From an uncultured Planctomycetota bacterium (GTDB taxonomy: Bacteria > Planctomycetota > Brocadiia > CAIUPP01): 64,000 nucleotides of DNA. The stretch covers positions 30,950 through 94,949 of the forward strand of contig CAIUPP010000153.1 of the NCBI GenBank assembly GCA_903901045.1. Direction: 5' to 3'. Below the pieces are notes generated by a model. That model was not told the DNA's origin. It did not search any database and worked only from the letters and a program-made list of their open reading frames with translations. The translations under genes were made by a program, and so were the position numbers. Of this stretch, positions 7,750 to 16,565 are shown piece after piece; positions within the stretch are counted from its first letter, which is position 1, and every line of letters starts with the position of its first letter.

Positions 7750-8637
7750 TTTCTCAATTGCCGTCAAGAGGCGACTCGTATGACGGCAACACTGTCTTGA
7801 GGGGCCTCTGCTCGAACATGGGCGGACGACGTACCTCTTGCCTTTCCGTGAGCCGGCGTCCAGAATTCACCTCCTCGTTGGTCTCTTGTCCATATACAAC
7901 CACCTCACAGAGAACATGCGGCATGGCAGCCACGTGCATGTTGACGAGACGAAGGTCACGACGATCGGCTCTGCGGGGCAAGGGCAGACTGGGTATGTAT
8001 GGGCCTTCACGAACTTGAAGGACGTGGTCTACACCTACAGCGCCAGCCGTGAGGGAGTTACCCTGAAGAGCGTCCTCGGCGACTTCCACGGTGTGCTTGT
8101 GTCCGACTTCTACGCAGCCTACGACAGTGTGGACTGCCCACACCAGAAATGTCTGATCCATCTTGTGCGGGACATGAACGCCGACCTGTTCCGGAACCCG
8201 CTTGATACAGAGATGGTCCGAATAGGACAAGAGTTCACGTCACTCCTCAAGGGGATCGTTGAGGGCATTGACAGACATGGCCTGCGGAAGACTCGGCTGA
8301 AGCGTTACAAGCACGAAGCCGTGCGCTTTCTTGACGGCGTGGAGGCAATGGGGTTGACGTCGGACGTGGCCATTGGCTACCAGAAGCGATTCAAGAAGAA
8401 CCGGGACTCACTCTTCACGTTCCTTGATTACGACGGAGTCCCATGGAACAACAATCGCGCGGAGCATGCCATCAAGCAATTCGTTCATCTTCAGGAAGGA
8501 TTCGCTCATCCTCCTCGCCCCAGGGCATCCAGGCATACCTGGTCTTGCTCAGCATCGTTGAAACACTGAAGTTGCGGCGTATGAGTCCGATCAAGTTCTT
8601 CACGGCAGCTACTATGGATATGAGCGGACTCGATTGA
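7750..8637 (+). pseudogene. IS66-family transposase, truncated and frameshifted
   Basis: From about 7838 the frame encodes HVHVDETKV, VSDFYAAYDS, HQKCLIHLVRDMN and PWNNNRAEHAIK, the D-D-E blocks of the IS66 transposase catalytic domain, so the three catalytic residues are still present. The N-terminal zinc-finger and leucine-zipper part is missing. Near 8490-8505 the frame shifts: the rest (GIQAYLVLLSIVETLKLR) continues in another frame to the stop at 8635-8637. The gene is therefore inactive. The left end abuts the truncated IS leader of the upstream repeat, suggesting insertion into that older element. Confidence 0.85.
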
Positions 8638-8694
8638 CCATCGCCCATTGCAGGGTGTTTGGCATGGTTGTCAGAACGGGCAATATCCCGGCCA

Positions 8695-9609
8695 TCAACG
8701 CCACGGACCGGGCGGTGTCCACTTTCCACCAAAGCCTTTCCCCGCTGCCAGCGCATCGGCGACAGGTTGAAGAAAACCGCTGACCGCTTTAACGACTTCC
8801 GCAAAGTCCGCCGGAGGACTCTCAAGGCGGGTTCTTCGAATGAAGGCGCGCCATTGAGCCTGTTTCGCGGGGGCGTCGGCAAATACGGGAGTGAATGCGT
8901 CCGGCTCGGCGGATATCGCGGTCTTGCGGTGAGCGAACGTCTTTGATATGGCCGCCGACAGTGTCGTGCCGTCGAATTCGTACTGACGGCAGAGCAGCCA
9001 GATGTCGAAGAAGTCCTTCATCCGGCTGTTCAGCAACCCAAGCTTGACCATCGCCTCGAACTTCTCTGCCATGGCGCTTTCCCGACTGTACGTGCGTAGC
9101 TTGGGCGCGGGCAGGTCCAGAAGAGTCGGGTATTCGGTTGAGACAGGCGCGGGATAGACGACGTCACCGAAGCCTACATCGACCTGAATGTTGATTCTGG
9201 CGTTGCCCAGCATTCCACGCAGCTGTATTCGCACGCCGGCGTAGTCGGCGTCCTCAGCGATACGCTCGCCTGTCACCGTTTCCGGGTCAAAAGCAAGGCC
9301 GTCTGGTTCCACTTTCTCGTTGCAGGCGTCACGGGCAACGGCAGTAAGTGTCTCGACGCTGTTGTCCAGGCGCCCCAAAAGGTCAATGTCCATCGTGGGT
9401 CTGGACAGCGGGGCTTTCCAGACACCCAGCATCAGTGCCCCCTTCAGGACGAACTTCTCCCCGTGCTTGGAATGGGCAAGCCGGTACAGAAACCGCTCCA
9501 TCGCATAGTACTGAAGTAGTTCATTGAAAGGACGGCCCGTTTCCTTGGCCAGGTTGAGCAGCCGCTGGTGAATCGAGGCGGCTATGTTCTTGAGGGGGCG
9601 CTCGGTCAC
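8695..9609 (-). CDS. abiEii: AbiEii-family nucleotidyltransferase toxin (module 2)
   Basis: KFVLKGALMLGVW then RPTMDIDLLGR is the nucleotidyltransferase core (G-[AG]-x ... T-x-D-I-D) of the AbiEii/PF08843 group. The start is taken as GTG 9607-9609 because it overlaps the TGA of the antitoxin gene as GTGA; the longer frame lies inside the antitoxin gene. This gives VTERPLKN and 304 residues. The active-site residues look intact. Together with module 1 it makes two type IV toxin-antitoxin pairs within 5 kb, belonging to different AbiEii subgroups. Confidence 0.9.
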   Translation of the reverse strand: MTERPLKNIAASIHQRLLNLAKETGRPFNELLQYYAMERFLYRLAHSKHGEKFVLKGALMLGVWKAPLSRPTMDIDLLGRLDNSVETLTAVARDACNEKVEPDGLAFDPETVTGERIAEDADYAGVRIQLRGMLGNARINIQVDVGFGDVVYPAPVSTEYPTLLDLPAPKLRTYSRESAMAEKFEAMVKLGLLNSRMKDFFDIWLLCRQYEFDGTTLSAAISKTFAHRKTAISAEPDAFTPVFADAPAKQAQWRAFIRRTRLESPPADFAEVVKAVSGFLQPVADALAAGKGFGGKWTPPGPWR

Positions 9610-10220
9610 AGGATGCTCTCCAGGTACGGCCGCATGACTGCCTCCACCCGACAGATGCACGCGAAGCGCAGAAGGGCTTTCACGTCCAGCCTCTTGCTCT
9701 GACGGTAACGCTTCAGCGCCTCAAGCGCAACGTCCAGCCCGATCTTGTGCCGGTACTTGAAGGAGTCCGCCAGTGTCTTCTCTGGGCAGTACACACGTAC
9801 CGTCACTCCGTCAATGGTGTGGGACTCGACTCCTTCAGCGAAGGCGTCGCTCGTGAACCAGAAAAGGCGAAGAGGGGGATAGGCCAGCTTGGGCGGCTTC
9901 GAGCCGCGCTCCATTGCCAGGTAGACCTCATGAGGAACCTGACTCGTCATCTCATGAAATGCGAGTGCGGAGATGAGACAGATCACTCCTTTGGGGACGC
10001 GGGCTGCCACTGCGCTGAGGTCCGGGTTGGTCAGGGGAGTGCTCTGCGCCATCCGATACAGCCCACGTCCGACCTGTTCCAGATCTCCGGCATCGCGCAG
10101 GGCGTACAGGACGCGCGGATGAATGCCCAGTCGAAGGACGTCTCTGGTCCTGAGGAGTCCCTTGCTCTGCCGCAGGATGGACTTGGCCCGGTCAGCGCTG
10201 CTCTTTGCTGGAGACTTCAC
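9606..10220 (-). CDS. abiEi: AbiEi-family antitoxin (module 2)
   Basis: The 204-residue protein has the N-terminal winged helix (RAKSILRQSKGLLRTRDVLR, wing DLEQVGRGLYRM) and the conserved ALAFHEMTSQVP / TIDGVTVRVYCPEKTLADSF blocks of AbiEi-type transcriptional-regulator antitoxins. A GTG at 10218-10220 is the first usable start. It overlaps the toxin gene by 4 bases. A promoter lies at 10269-10297. It should repress its own operon and neutralise the AbiEii toxin encoded downstream. Confidence 0.9.
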   Translation of the reverse strand: MKSPAKSSADRAKSILRQSKGLLRTRDVLRLGIHPRVLYALRDAGDLEQVGRGLYRMAQSTPLTNPDLSAVAARVPKGVICLISALAFHEMTSQVPHEVYLAMERGSKPPKLAYPPLRLFWFTSDAFAEGVESHTIDGVTVRVYCPEKTLADSFKYRHKIGLDVALEALKRYRQSKRLDVKALLRFACICRVEAVMRPYLESIL

Positions 10221-10268
10221 GGAACACCTCTGGATACAATGGTCATCACATGTTCACAAACGGTGACT

Positions 10269-10297
10269 ATTCTATCCAGGTACTTGCCCCAGGTCAA
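10269..10297 (-). promoter_or_regulatory. Promoter of AbiE module 2
   Basis: On the minus strand TTGACC (10292-10297) and TAGAAT (10269-10274) are separated by 17 bases. Between the -10 box and the GTG start is a dyad-rich stretch (GTCACC...GTGAAC, 10250-10268) that may be the antitoxin operator, though it is imperfect, unlike the operator of module 1. Confidence 0.65.
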
Positions 10298-10326
10298 GGT
10301 CCGGCTCAGGTGAAACTCCCCTCGCG

Positions 10327-10728
10327 TTGATCAGACCTCCCCGCCAGACTCCGCACCCACCTTGATGGTGCCGGACGACAGGCCACTACAGTCAACGTCT
10401 GTCATCTCCTGACAAATTGACAATCTACACGTAAGTGGACGGAACTCGTTATCACGTCGCTAGATAGCATCTGTTGACGTGAACCCTGGATGCCCAGACT
10501 GGGAGTCTGGCCGTCGCGGGTAGTCCAAATCCTAACCCCTGTTGGAGTAAGGTGTTAAGTATCACCGCAGCCAATCCCCTCAGTCTGGCGTACCTCAATC
10601 ATTAGCTATTGCACGGCAACGAGTTACAACGATATGGTTTCGGCAAGTGACCAAAATGGTGCTCGGATGTTAAGCGATTTCCGGCCTGCGGTGGAAGGAA
10701 AAGAGCTGTAGCCGGGTACGCCCGCCGT
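10327..10728. repeat. Island repeat R plus IS leader, copy 3
   Basis: Near-identical to 7318-7720. The hairpin TGTCATCTCCTGACA is at 10400-10414. A plus-strand tRNA-Pro-like anticodon arm (stem CCAGA/TCTGG, loop CTGGGAG, 10494-10510) is followed by a decayed T-arm-like stretch. About 70 bases on comes a minus-strand tRNA-Pro piece, CAGTCTGGCGTACCT (10581-10595), which equals the same bases next to the left island repeat. From 10600 it is the leader of the intact transposase element. Confidence 0.8.
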
Positions 10729-10891
10729 TCAAGATAGACGACCGCTCCGGTCGCATGATACCCCCTGTACGTAATGGCAATTGCCCGCCCTTGGGATTGC
10801 CTTTCCTTCAGAGAGGCCTCAAAATATAGGCACCTCGGCACTGCACCCCTGATTGGAGTCATTCCAGCCTTTTTGAAGGAATCAGTCACCC

Positions 10892-11956
10892 ATGAGCCAC
10901 GCCTTCCAGGCTCTCCTGTGGATGCTCTTCCAGTACCTCGCTCCCCGGCACAACGCTCAAATCCGGTTCCTCAAGGCGCAGATCGAAATCCTGCGCCGAC
11001 GCCTACCGGGGGAGCGCATTGTACCACGCCCGGAGGAGAAAGCCGAATTGCTGCGAATCGGAGCGGAATTCGGACAGCAGGTCAAGCCGGTCCTGGAGAT
11101 CGTGAAGCCGGAGACGTACCGCCGGTGGATGAATGATGCCAAGAAGGGAAAGCAGCCAAAGTCTTCTGGCCGGCCACGCCTCAGTCAGGAACTGCGGAAT
11201 CTGGTGGTACGGATGGGAAAGGAGAACCTGCTCTGGGGCTACCGTCGGATCGTGGGCGAACTGAAGAAACTCGGCTATGCCATCGGTCACGCCTCTGTTC
11301 GACGGATTCTTCTGGAGGAGGGAGTACATCCCACGCCGGAGAAGAAGCAGCATCGCCAGCCGCCGATGCCTTGGAACCAGTTCATCGCATCCCACATGGA
11401 GAGCCTGGTTGCTTGCGACTTCTTTATAAAGACTGTCCACACGTGGCGCGGAAAATTCCAGGCGTACTGTCTTGTGTTTCTGCACTTGGAAACACGTAAG
11501 GTCTTCTGCAGCCCGGCCACGTTCAACCCGGACGAGAAGTGGGTCATGCAGCAGGCGCGCAACGCCGCCATGTGGATGCAGGATGAAGATATCAAGCCGA
11601 TGATGCTCTTGATGGATCGGGACACGAAGTTCACTGTGCAGTTCAGGTACTTCTGGAAGAAGACGGGTGTGCGGCCGAAGCGGCTGCCTGTCGGGGCGCC
11701 AGATGCGAACGCATACTGCGAATCCTTCCTCTCTCGATTGAAAGGGGAGTGCCTGAGCCACTTCGTCATCTTCTCCCTGCGGCAGATGGATTACGTCGTC
11801 GGAACCTGGGTCAACTATTACCTGCACGACCGACCGCACCGCGGGGTAGGAAACAGGGTTCTCGATCCGAACTTTCGGTTGGACACAACGGGTACAGTTG
11901 TCTGCCGAGAACAACTGGGGGGACTGATCAGATCATACTATCGCACGGCTGCGTGA
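10892..11956 (+). CDS. Integrase-core (rve) DDE transposase, copy 1
   Basis: The protein has a helical N-terminus, then GRPRLSQELRNLVVRMGKEN and WGYRRIVGELKKLGY (HTH_21-like), then the rve catalytic domain with candidate D-D-E residues in VACDFF, LLMDRDTKF and YCESFLSRLKGEC. This is the IS3/IS481-like class of integrase-core transposases. All motifs are intact and the 354-residue frame is unbroken, so it could be active. It is closely related to copy 2 at 14228 (same length class, identical in most positions) and to the remnant at 784-888. About 90 bases upstream of the ATG are also shared with copy 2. I could not define terminal inverted repeats. Confidence 0.9.
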   Translation: MSHAFQALLWMLFQYLAPRHNAQIRFLKAQIEILRRRLPGERIVPRPEEKAELLRIGAEFGQQVKPVLEIVKPETYRRWMNDAKKGKQPKSSGRPRLSQELRNLVVRMGKENLLWGYRRIVGELKKLGYAIGHASVRRILLEEGVHPTPEKKQHRQPPMPWNQFIASHMESLVACDFFIKTVHTWRGKFQAYCLVFLHLETRKVFCSPATFNPDEKWVMQQARNAAMWMQDEDIKPMMLLMDRDTKFTVQFRYFWKKTGVRPKRLPVGAPDANAYCESFLSRLKGECLSHFVIFSLRQMDYVVGTWVNYYLHDRPHRGVGNRVLDPNFRLDTTGTVVCREQLGGLIRSYYRTAA

Positions 11957-12069
11957 TTGATAGTACTTGACTGCCGCAGACCAAGCTGGGCTGAATAGCC
12001 AGAGGACAGCATCCTCGCCTCGAACTTTCTCTCTCAGTGTCGGTACAATGGCAGCGGCGCAAGATGCGG

Positions 12070-13811
12070 CTACAAGTCCCACCGGATCGAACTGACATCT
12101 TGGCCGAACCCGCTCTCTTCAAGCTTCTTTTCCCAGTTCCTGCCCAGCGTAGAATTCACTAGCTCTGCCATCAGGTATTTCCGTTTCCACGGAGCAGTCT
12201 CCACGTTCATCTTCAAATTCACGGTTTCATCCCAGAGAAGAAGTCGTCGATCTGCTACGGCACGACACAGTTGTTGGGCCGCCCAAGCCTCTTCCTCGGT
12301 GCCTGCGAGAAACATCTGTATGTACCAGTGCCTTGACCATTTCTCCGCCCACCATTCTTCCACGGCGATCCGTGCCGCCTGTCGGACATGTGCGTTGGTA
12401 TCTTCAAGCGAGATTCGGCGTATGTCCCCCTCACATTCCGTCCCTGACCAGCCAAGCAATCGCGCGCCAATCGCGCGTTTTTGTGGATTCGAATCACCTA
12501 GTAGTGTTTGGGCCAACCCTCCCACGTCACCTCCGGATTGGCGTATGGCAATCGCCCATTCAAATGCCTCCTTGTCTGATGAGTACTGACCGGCCTTGTT
12601 CTTCAGGTAATCGGCTACTTCAGGGATATGAGCGTGTTTGGCTACCTCGTACCGCCACATTTCTGCATGAGCGTCCCCTGTCACAAGATGCATGTATGAA
12701 TCCAGCACCATCGCGTCAATCACTCTGAATGCCGTTGATACGTCATGATCTAGCATAACTACCGCGAGTTCCCACGCCGCTTCTGAAAAGAGGAATCGAA
12801 AATCGTGTGATTGACGTCCTGTCCCCGCTGCTAGCTGGCACAACTCTTCAATGAACTCCGGACGATGTTTGAGAAGAAATCTGAGGTTGCTCACCGAGGT
12901 GAAAGCTTGGGCCGCGTGAGCGCGCTCTCCCTCCATGAAACGAAAGACATCCAACAAGTTAGACTCTAGCGCAGTCTCGGAACATTTCGACCTCCAGTCC
13001 ATGCGAGATCGAATGGCCGCGCGTATGGCTGCGGCATATTCATCAACACGATCCACCTCATTTCGCGCGGCCAGAAGAGTCGCTACCAACCAGATGGGTA
13101 TCTTGCCGGCCAATTCATCCATAGGGGGCACAGTCAGGTGCTCAGCATGTGCGTATAGAAAACTCGGCAACCACCCACGCCACCAGTACAGTTCATTGGA
13201 CAGCATGTCCAGTGTCGTAATGCCCAGCCAAATCTTCACCGCGTCTTCGCGGTCACCGACTGTTGCTAGAACTCCCACTGCGGCATGACGTACCCCATGG
13301 TCCGGCGATTCTACGAACCGCCGTGCAGTCTTCCTGGCAGTCTCGGGATCATGGGACGCGCAAGATGACAGAGCGTACAGTAGTGACGCTTGGTCCTTCG
13401 TGTCGGCGGAGGCCTCTATCATCTGTGTCAGTTGAGAAACCAATTCTGAAGACCCACACGCGTACCACACGGTATGGCTCAGGCTCGACGCAAGTTGACG
13501 CACAAACCGCGAGGGCGCGTTCAACAGGGCATTGTGCGCCTCTTTGAGTGTGGGGGCGGACATTATGTAGCTCTTGAGAAGTTGTTGGCCCCAGTAGTCC
13601 TTTTCCGGTTCGGCCTCGTGTTCGAGAAAGCGTTGAAGGCATTGCCCAAGGGCACGATGTTCTGCCGCCCCCAGAATGACTGCCGGTCCTTCGGCGAGCG
13701 CGCCACCGAGATACCGTGGAGTCTCCAGTCGTTCGATAGATTCCACTTGCGCCCTCATCGCGGATGCGGCTGATTCGGGTGCCGTGCGCAAGAGCAGTGG
13801 TAGGATTCTCT
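12070..13811 (-). CDS. HEAT-repeat protein, 5'-truncated by the island repeat
   Basis: The frame is open up to and through the tRNA-Pro repeat at 13812-13854, so the original 5' end has been lost; the first Met in unique sequence is at 13756-13758. The product (up to 580 residues) is almost entirely helical, with repeats such as DPETARKTARRFVESPDHGV and NAHVRQAARIAVEEWW typical of HEAT/ARM solenoids, ending in a conserved-looking W-rich block (WSRHWYIQMFLA ... LLLWDETV). Large helical C-terminal regions like this occur as the sensor part of NACHT/STAND defence ATPases, which would suit the context, but no ATPase domain remains to prove it. It is probably non-functional. Confidence 0.6.
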
Positions 13812-13854
13812 CGGCGGGACTTGAACCCGCGACCTCCAGACCCCCAGTCTGGCG
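13812..13854 (-). repeat. tRNA-Pro(GGG) fragment, right copy of island repeat
   Basis: This is 43 bp identical to 572-614 and in the same orientation. It comprises the anticodon arm (anticodon GGG), variable loop and T arm. Unlike the left copy, the acceptor 3' strand and CCA are not preserved (the sequence past the T arm is different). On the other side both copies continue after a short variable stretch into CATTAGTGATT. The repeat truncates the HEAT-repeat gene. Confidence 0.8.
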
Positions 13855-14227
13855 GCTCGCGGTCATTAGTGATTGTGGGATATAGTGTTACGACTTGGCA
13901 TGTATGTCTTACTGACCAAAATGCGACTATTTGTGCTGACCCCTAAACCCCAAACAATTACCTACGGCTATCAGGCGTGCTCAGCGCATATCAGCAGTTA
14001 TCTACAGTGCTCAGGTCTCAGAAAGCGACAAAGTTCCAGCAGTTATCAGTGATGATCTACAGTTATCAGCATTTCCATCGTTCCCTGAGTTTTCGCCATT
14101 CTCCGGGCCCGTCGTCGCCGCAACACCTTGGTTTGTCTTTTGTCCAGAGGGGTTCCAGAATATAAGCATGTCGGCGCTGCACCCCCGATGGGCGTCATTT
14201 CAGCCTTTTCGAAGGAATCACTCACCC
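13855..14227. other. Leader region of IS copy 2 with short reiterated motifs
   Basis: Bases 13863-13925 resemble the start of the IS leader (CATTAG ... TGACCAAAATG). Then follow AT-richer sequences with several copies of CAGTTATC and ATCAGC (13960-14070), not found in copy 1. From about 14130 it matches the 90 bases before the ATG of copy 1. No gene is seen here. Confidence 0.6.
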
Positions 14228-15298
14228 ATGAGCCATGCCTTTCAGACGGTCCTGTGGATGTTCTTCCAGTACTTTGCTCCGCGCCATAATGCTCAAATCC
14301 GGTTCCTGAAGGCCCAGATCGAGATTCTGCGCCGGCGCCTCCCAACGGAACGGATTGTACCACGTCCGGAGGAGAAGGCGGAGCTGCTGCGGATTGGTGC
14401 GGAGTTCGGCCAGCAGGTCAAGCCGGTTCTGGGGATCGTGAGACCGGAGACGTACCGAAGGTGGGTGAACGACGCGAAACGGGGCAAGCAGCCGAAGAAG
14501 TCCGGCAGGCCGCGGCTCAGCCAGGAGCTACGGGACCTGGTAGTACGCCTTGGGAAGGAGAACCTGCTGTGGGGTTACCGTCGAATAGTGGGGGAGTTGA
14601 AGAAGCTCGGCTGCGTCATTGGCCACAGCTCGGTTCGGCGGATACTGGTCGAAAGGGGGGGCCACCCCGCGCCGGAGAAGAAGCAGCACCGTCAGCCACC
14701 CATGCCCTGGAACCAGTTCATCGCATCCCACATGGAGAGCCTGGTCGCGTGCGACTTCTTCACCAAGCCAGTCTACACATTCAGGGGAAAGTTCGATGCC
14801 TATGTTCTGGTCGTCATTCACCTTGCCAGTCGCAAGGTCTTTTGCAGCCCGGCCACGTTCAACCCGGACGAGAGGTGGGTGATGCAGCAGGCGCGCAACG
14901 CCGCTATGTGGATGCAGGACGAGGGGATCAAGCCTATGATGCTGCTCATGGACCGGGACACGAAGTTTTCCGCGCGTTTCCGATACTTCTGGAGGAAGGC
15001 GGGTGTGCGGCCGAAGCGAATCCCTGTCAGGGCGCCTGACGCGAACGCCTACTGCGAAAGTTTTCTCAGCCGCCTCAAAGGTGAGTGTCTGAACCACTTC
15101 GTTGTGTTCTCGCTGAGGCAGATGGATTACATTGTTCAGACGTGGGTTGACCATTTTCTGCACGAACGCCCGCACAGAGGGAAAGGAATCGGCAACCGCG
15201 TCCTCGATCCGAACTTTCGCCCACAACGGCAGGGGGTGGTCTGCTGCAAAGAACGGCTCGGCGGTCTCATCAAGGCATACTATCGCGCTGCGGCGTGA
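14228..15298 (+). CDS. Integrase-core (rve) DDE transposase, copy 2
   Basis: Start at ATG 14228 (MSHAFQTVLW) by analogy with copy 1. The D-D-E blocks (VACDFF, LLMDRDTKF, YCESFLSRLKGEC) and WGYRRIVGELKKLG are intact; 356 residues. It differs from copy 1 by scattered substitutions over the whole length, so the two copies diverged some time ago rather than arising from one recent jump. It lies just outside the right-hand island repeat and adjacent to the carbohydrate cluster. Confidence 0.9.
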   Translation: MSHAFQTVLWMFFQYFAPRHNAQIRFLKAQIEILRRRLPTERIVPRPEEKAELLRIGAEFGQQVKPVLGIVRPETYRRWVNDAKRGKQPKKSGRPRLSQELRDLVVRLGKENLLWGYRRIVGELKKLGCVIGHSSVRRILVERGGHPAPEKKQHRQPPMPWNQFIASHMESLVACDFFTKPVYTFRGKFDAYVLVVIHLASRKVFCSPATFNPDERWVMQQARNAAMWMQDEGIKPMMLLMDRDTKFSARFRYFWRKAGVRPKRIPVRAPDANAYCESFLSRLKGECLNHFVVFSLRQMDYIVQTWVDHFLHERPHRGKGIGNRVLDPNFRPQRQGVVCCKERLGGLIKAYYRAAA

Positions 15299-15322
15299 GT
15301 CGGAGGGCGCACTCGGGAGGCA

Positions 15323-15355
15323 GTTGACATATCTGTTGACTTACGGTTGACATAT
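15323..15355 (+). repeat. Triple GTTGAC direct repeat
   Basis: GTTGACATAT, GTTGAC and GTTGACATAT occur within 33 bp, the two outer copies being identical over 10 bp. It lies 25 bp after the transposase stop in a gene-free stretch (15299-15581). It could be a protein-binding site or part of the IS right end. Confidence 0.5.
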
Positions 15356-15581
15356 AGGGTATCTTACCGCCATGAGCTATCAGCCCACATTCACAGTTAC
15401 CCTGCGGGTTGCATCATAACTATGCCCGCGCGCGGCATGGACCAGCCCAGTACCAGCACCTTTCTTGTTCAGCCCACACTCTGCCCACAAAGCCCGCTGG
15501 AGCGTCTTCCCGAGCAATGGGGCGCAGCGCTGCTTGGGCTTGACACGCGAATCCCCTACCCGTTCTCCTCCACGGAGCCCC

Positions 15582-16565
15582 CTACAAACCCGAAATTCCG
15601 AGCTTGGCCGCCCGGCCTTTGACGTAAGCCGCGTTTCCTTCCGGTCCGTCGCACGTCGTCCAGCCCGGCCCTCGCACGATTCCGTCGCCGTTGCTACAGA
15701 CAAGAACGGTCGTTTCGAACGCGGCGAAGAGGCGGCGGAACATTTCGCGCGCGGGAAGTGTATCTCCATATTTCATACCCATACGTTGAAGGACCACGAG
15801 GTCCTTCCTTTCGTCCCGAAGGCCCATGGAGCAGAATCCCGCGCAGAGATTCGTGGCCGGGTCGTACTCCGGACAGGGCGGACAGACCATGCAGCAGCCG
15901 TTGACGAGCGTGATCGGAATTTGTGGGTTCTGATGAATCACGTCTATCGGCTCATAGAGATTGTCCGGCGCTATCGGCGCCAGGGTCCCCATACGCCCAT
16001 AGAAGCAGGTCATGCACATGAGGTGATGCGGGCGGATGCGCAGGGTGGATGCCTCATAGACAGTTCGCGCGGAGTCCCGTTTCGTGCGCTCCATCTCATC
16101 GAAGGTCCGCCGCCGAATGAAAGTGTCAAAGCCGAGTGCAAGGCCTTTTTCGTAGAACCCGCTTTCAGCGCGTGGGCAACCGGCCCACTCCGGGGAGGAT
16201 GGCCCGTCGCAATCGCAGATGCCGTGGGTAGTATTGACGTGTTCGTACAGACGGCGAACCAAGTCGGTGGCCGGCCACGTATCGCCCGGCATCATGCCGA
16301 GACGCATGAGGATTTCCAAGTCTCGCTTGACGTTGAAGAGTTCGCCGCCGGGCGTGTCTTCGGCGGGTCCGGGATTCTGAAAACGGAAGAGGGAGTTGAC
16401 GTTGCACCGCAAGCGGACCGGCAGGAGGGGATTCCCGCGGATAGCGTGGAATATCTCGTTGAGCCGGAGGTTGCCCATGTCAGCGGTCGCACCCTCGCCG
16501 AGCTTGCAGACTATGCACATGAGCTGATACGGTCTGATTTTCAGAATGCTCACCGTACTCTCCAC
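15582..16565 (-). CDS. Duplicated DUF1284-like cysteine-rich protein
   Basis: Two halves each begin with the same signature, IRPYQLMCIVC near the N-terminus and IRPHHLMCMTC near residue 176, and each continues with L...D.L...G and further cysteines (16 Cys in total, including CCMVCPPC). The R-P-H-H-L-x-C start is that of DUF1284-type proteins, which may bind an iron-sulfur cluster. No signal peptide is present, so the protein is cytosolic. The GTG at 16563-16565 is the longest start; GTG 16551-16553 has a better ribosome-binding site (GGAG). The regulon motif at 16722-16737 lies upstream. Its role in the cluster is unknown. Confidence 0.75.
   Translation of the reverse strand: MESTVSILKIRPYQLMCIVCKLGEGATADMGNLRLNEIFHAIRGNPLLPVRLRCNVNSLFRFQNPGPAEDTPGGELFNVKRDLEILMRLGMMPGDTWPATDLVRRLYEHVNTTHGICDCDGPSSPEWAGCPRAESGFYEKGLALGFDTFIRRRTFDEMERTKRDSARTVYEASTLRIRPHHLMCMTCFYGRMGTLAPIAPDNLYEPIDVIHQNPQIPITLVNGCCMVCPPCPEYDPATNLCAGFCSMGLRDERKDLVVLQRMGMKYGDTLPAREMFRRLFAAFETTVLVCSNGDGIVRGPGWTTCDGPEGNAAYVKGRAAKLGISGL

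Noticed and set aside
7318..10728. CRISPR array or integron attC array made of the island repeats
   Set aside because: There are only three long, widely spaced repeats with no regular spacers; no Cas or tyrosine-type integron integrase gene is present. A cassette-like role remains only a hypothesis.
11003..11914. Long antisense ORF within the transposase (and the similar one at 14528-15226)
   Set aside because: Antisense shadow of the integrase-core transposase; it appears in both copies only because the sense genes are related.
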